DNA of 64,000 bases from Membranipora membranacea. Taxonomy: Eukaryota > Bryozoa > Gymnolaemata > Cheilostomatida > Membraniporidae. The stretch is taken from positions 14,136,001-14,200,000 of the forward strand of contig OU612072.1 of the NCBI GenBank assembly GCA_914767715.1, given 5' to 3'. Under the pieces are notes generated by a model. It did not search any database. It was not told the DNA's origin and saw nothing but the letters and a program-made list of their open reading frames with translations. A program made the position numbers and the translations under genes. Position 1 is the first letter of the stretch; every line of letters starts with the position of its first letter. Of this stretch, positions 61,731 through 64,000 are shown piece by piece.

Positions 61731-61845
61731 AAAGTGAATGTCAAATTTGTAGATGGTGTTTATTGGAGTGAAAATTTCCGAAAGTCTTGAAAATTGCTAA
61801 ATGTAACAAAACAGCAAGCCAAGGATGGTGGAGATCTGCATATTT

Positions 61846-63365
61846 TTATTTGTATATTGATTTGACAAAAGATATTGATCTCCACAATACAAGAAGTAGC
61901 AGGTTGATGCGCTGATGGTCGACTGTATGCGCTTTAGGTTTGAAATTAACGTTTGCCTGTGCTCCACGCTGCTCTCTCCTCAGTCTCTAAACAACAACAA
62001 AAGAAAGTTTTGTTATTTTGCTTTGGTGAATCTAGAATAGCGGATATATATGAATTAATCCAGATTATTACGACCGATAGATTTTAGGGTTGGGTAACGA
62101 TACGCTTTGTGTCATGGCATATACACTTGGTGTGCAGAATTTCATTATACTGGATTTCTGTATAAATATTATATCATAAAGAGTTGTATGAATCATGGTC
62201 CTCGGGTAGTTGAACTTGCTGGATCCATATTATAATGTTGTGGAGTTTATTGTCATTATTGTGACGTCTGTATTTTTCGAGATAACATTGCTGAAAATCA
62301 GAATAAAATGATGACTAAATGTGTATTGTATTGGGTTGTCTGCAATATAATTTTGTATCGTATGGACGTGAACACTGATTAAAATATTTTTGCAAGTGAT
62401 GGGTATGGTACTGAAATGCATTATGGCTTATGAAAACTCTTGTATCATGCACATCCAGGTTCGTCCGTTCTTAGCTTAGTAAGAGCTTTGATGGGCTTGG
62501 AAAAACTAGGCAGTAAAATTGTTCTGAACCGTGGCCATAAGGTATGACACAGAATTTAGTAAAATTTTACCAGGGTGAAAATAAAATTTCTTCAGCACCT
62601 TCAATATCTTCTTTCACCCCCTGATTTGTACATTGTTTCTCGGCAAATAATTTGGCCATTAGGGGAGAACTCTGAGATTGGGGTCTTACTAAGATATCAT
62701 TTGGTATCAAGATAGACAATGAACACAGCAATAGGTAAACCAAATCCATCAAACTTATCTCTTATCTTACATATAATATGTCAAACCTGTCAATGGCATC
62801 AACCAAAATGATGTTGTATCATTGGAAAGCTCTTAACAACACAAAACGTCATGCCATGTGATGCTATGTCCTGCATCATTAATCCTGAATCTCGTTTCCT
62901 TCTGACTTTTGAACTGTTGATGATAGAATCAAAAAACAAGAATTTCAGCATTCACCCCTATATTTGCTCTAGAATACATTTGACCGCGATTTCTTTATTC
63001 TAGGGTTTATTTTATTGATTTTCAAAATTCGGTCATCATGTAACTATCTTCCAGTAAAATTAGGTATGCACCAATCACAAATAATCTGAAACTTTGCCCT
63101 TTGTATGTATTGGTCACCCCCTTTATGACAAGGTGTAACTGGCTAAGATTATGCACCCTGGATGTCATGTTGGAAGAAAAATACTGCTTAGTTAGAACAT
63201 GTCTTTTGGGGGAGAAAATTTGGAAGTCGTATCGTTCATGACGGTGGAGGAGTAGAGGTGAATAGAATCACTTACCAATGTTCTTTTAGCATTGACATCG
63301 GGCGTATCGAGGTCATTAACCATTTTCAAATAGTCACCTATTTCTTTTTCAGCCTTGTCTTTATC
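61846..63365 (-). CDS. Last two exons of an unidentified gene (5' part outside window)
   Basis: Exon 63365-63276 (30 codons; DKDKAEKEIGDYLKMVNDLD, then TPDVNAKRTL) ends at GTAAGT in phase 0. It joins exon 61986-61846 (46 codons plus TAA; RLRREQRGAQANVNFKPK, then a hydrophobic C-terminal tail around LLLLVLW). Both acceptors have good pyrimidine tracts. The first exon is acidic/helical and the second basic. I do not recognise the protein. The stop codon TAA is part of an AATAAA hexamer, and the gene converges on COX18 with about 115 bp between the two polyadenylation signals. The last exon's reading is less certain than the first. Confidence 0.5.
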
Positions 63366-64000
63366 CTTGAAACAACAAACAAAATTAAAGATGATTAGAT
63401 GATCTCCAATGATTGTCACAGTTGTTGCAGGATTACATAACTGTATTTTCACTATTTTAAATAACATGTTCAACCATTATTAGGCAATGAGGGTAATTTC
63501 TAATGTTCCAATACATAAGACGTGTCGTCATTTTTAGGTCCAACCGATACATGGAAATAGCATATAGGTGAACTAACTTCCACGCATTGGTATGTGTTTC
63601 TGCATTCAAATTTGGGAACCGCATTGAATCTCATTGATCCGGTGCGGCGGCGTAGATGATTGGGTAACAAAGAAAATGCATGAGGCCTGGGTTGAAATCC
63701 TTCTTTTATGAAATTTCATTATCATGGAAATCGTAAGTAAGCATTCATTCGATTCGGGAGTGGACGCCTCGTTTGAAGCATGGGACCATAGTGAATGTGC
63801 AAAATTGTACAGTAGCAGGGAGATAAATAAGGTTTCCATATTGTCCATAATCAACTAAAAACTAAAATATATTGTTTTTATTCTTAGTTGTCCTTGAAAA
63901 CTATGCTAATCAAATACTACAAGTTAACCTTCTGTTAACATAATCAAAATGGCATTTATCTCCATAGTCCAGTTGTATAGCAAATTTTTAATCAAAAGTG
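63366..64000. other. Window end, probably intron of the unidentified minus-strand gene
   Basis: About 630 bp with no exon that I can support; AT-rich, no repeat-family member recognised. Confidence 0.4.

Overview
The window is intron-rich animal DNA. It is AT-rich, genes are broken into short exons with GT-AG introns of roughly 0.3-2 kb, and many small transposons and tRNA-derived SINEs are present. A TGF-beta-type ligand makes it metazoan. Gene content and texture suggest an invertebrate, perhaps an early-branching one such as a sponge, but the phylum cannot be fixed from the sequence. Exon boundaries below were worked out by hand from splice sites and reading phase; where whole genes could be assembled, all phases close.

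Layout. 1-8550 (+): last exons of a spectrin-repeat/coiled-coil scaffold protein. 12877-14258 (+): a compact three-exon TGF-beta-type ligand with a signal peptide and almost no prodomain. 18250-19380 (-): an unrecognised six-pass membrane protein. 24764-33400 (-): a 12-exon gene for a secreted protein of 543 residues made of five copies of a two-exon module, each carrying the motif RPTGRP; I do not recognise the family and it is the best candidate for something undescribed. 36494-41299 (-): PDCD2, and 41580-46466 (+): an ING1/ING2-type PHD-finger protein; these two are divergent and share a gap of about 280 bp. 47400-54368 (-): ACTR10 (dynactin Arp11). 56310-61392 (+): COX18, missing its first exon. 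61846-63365 (-): last two exons of an unidentified gene that converges on COX18.

Intergenic and intronic DNA holds several repeat families: a tRNA-derived SINE (six copies), a second and a third tRNA-like repeat, a short foldback element flanked by 9-bp direct repeats (five copies, one nested inside a SINE), TTAA-flanked MITEs, two 0.65-kb foldbacks carrying tRNA-like boxes in both arms, a MITE beginning CACACTGA, a U2 snRNA-like fragment and a decayed non-LTR reverse transcriptase fragment. Several of these touch splice sites. The housekeeping genes (PDCD2, ING, ACTR10, COX18) are unrelated in function. There is no operon logic here, and only the PDCD2/ING divergent pair suggests shared regulation.
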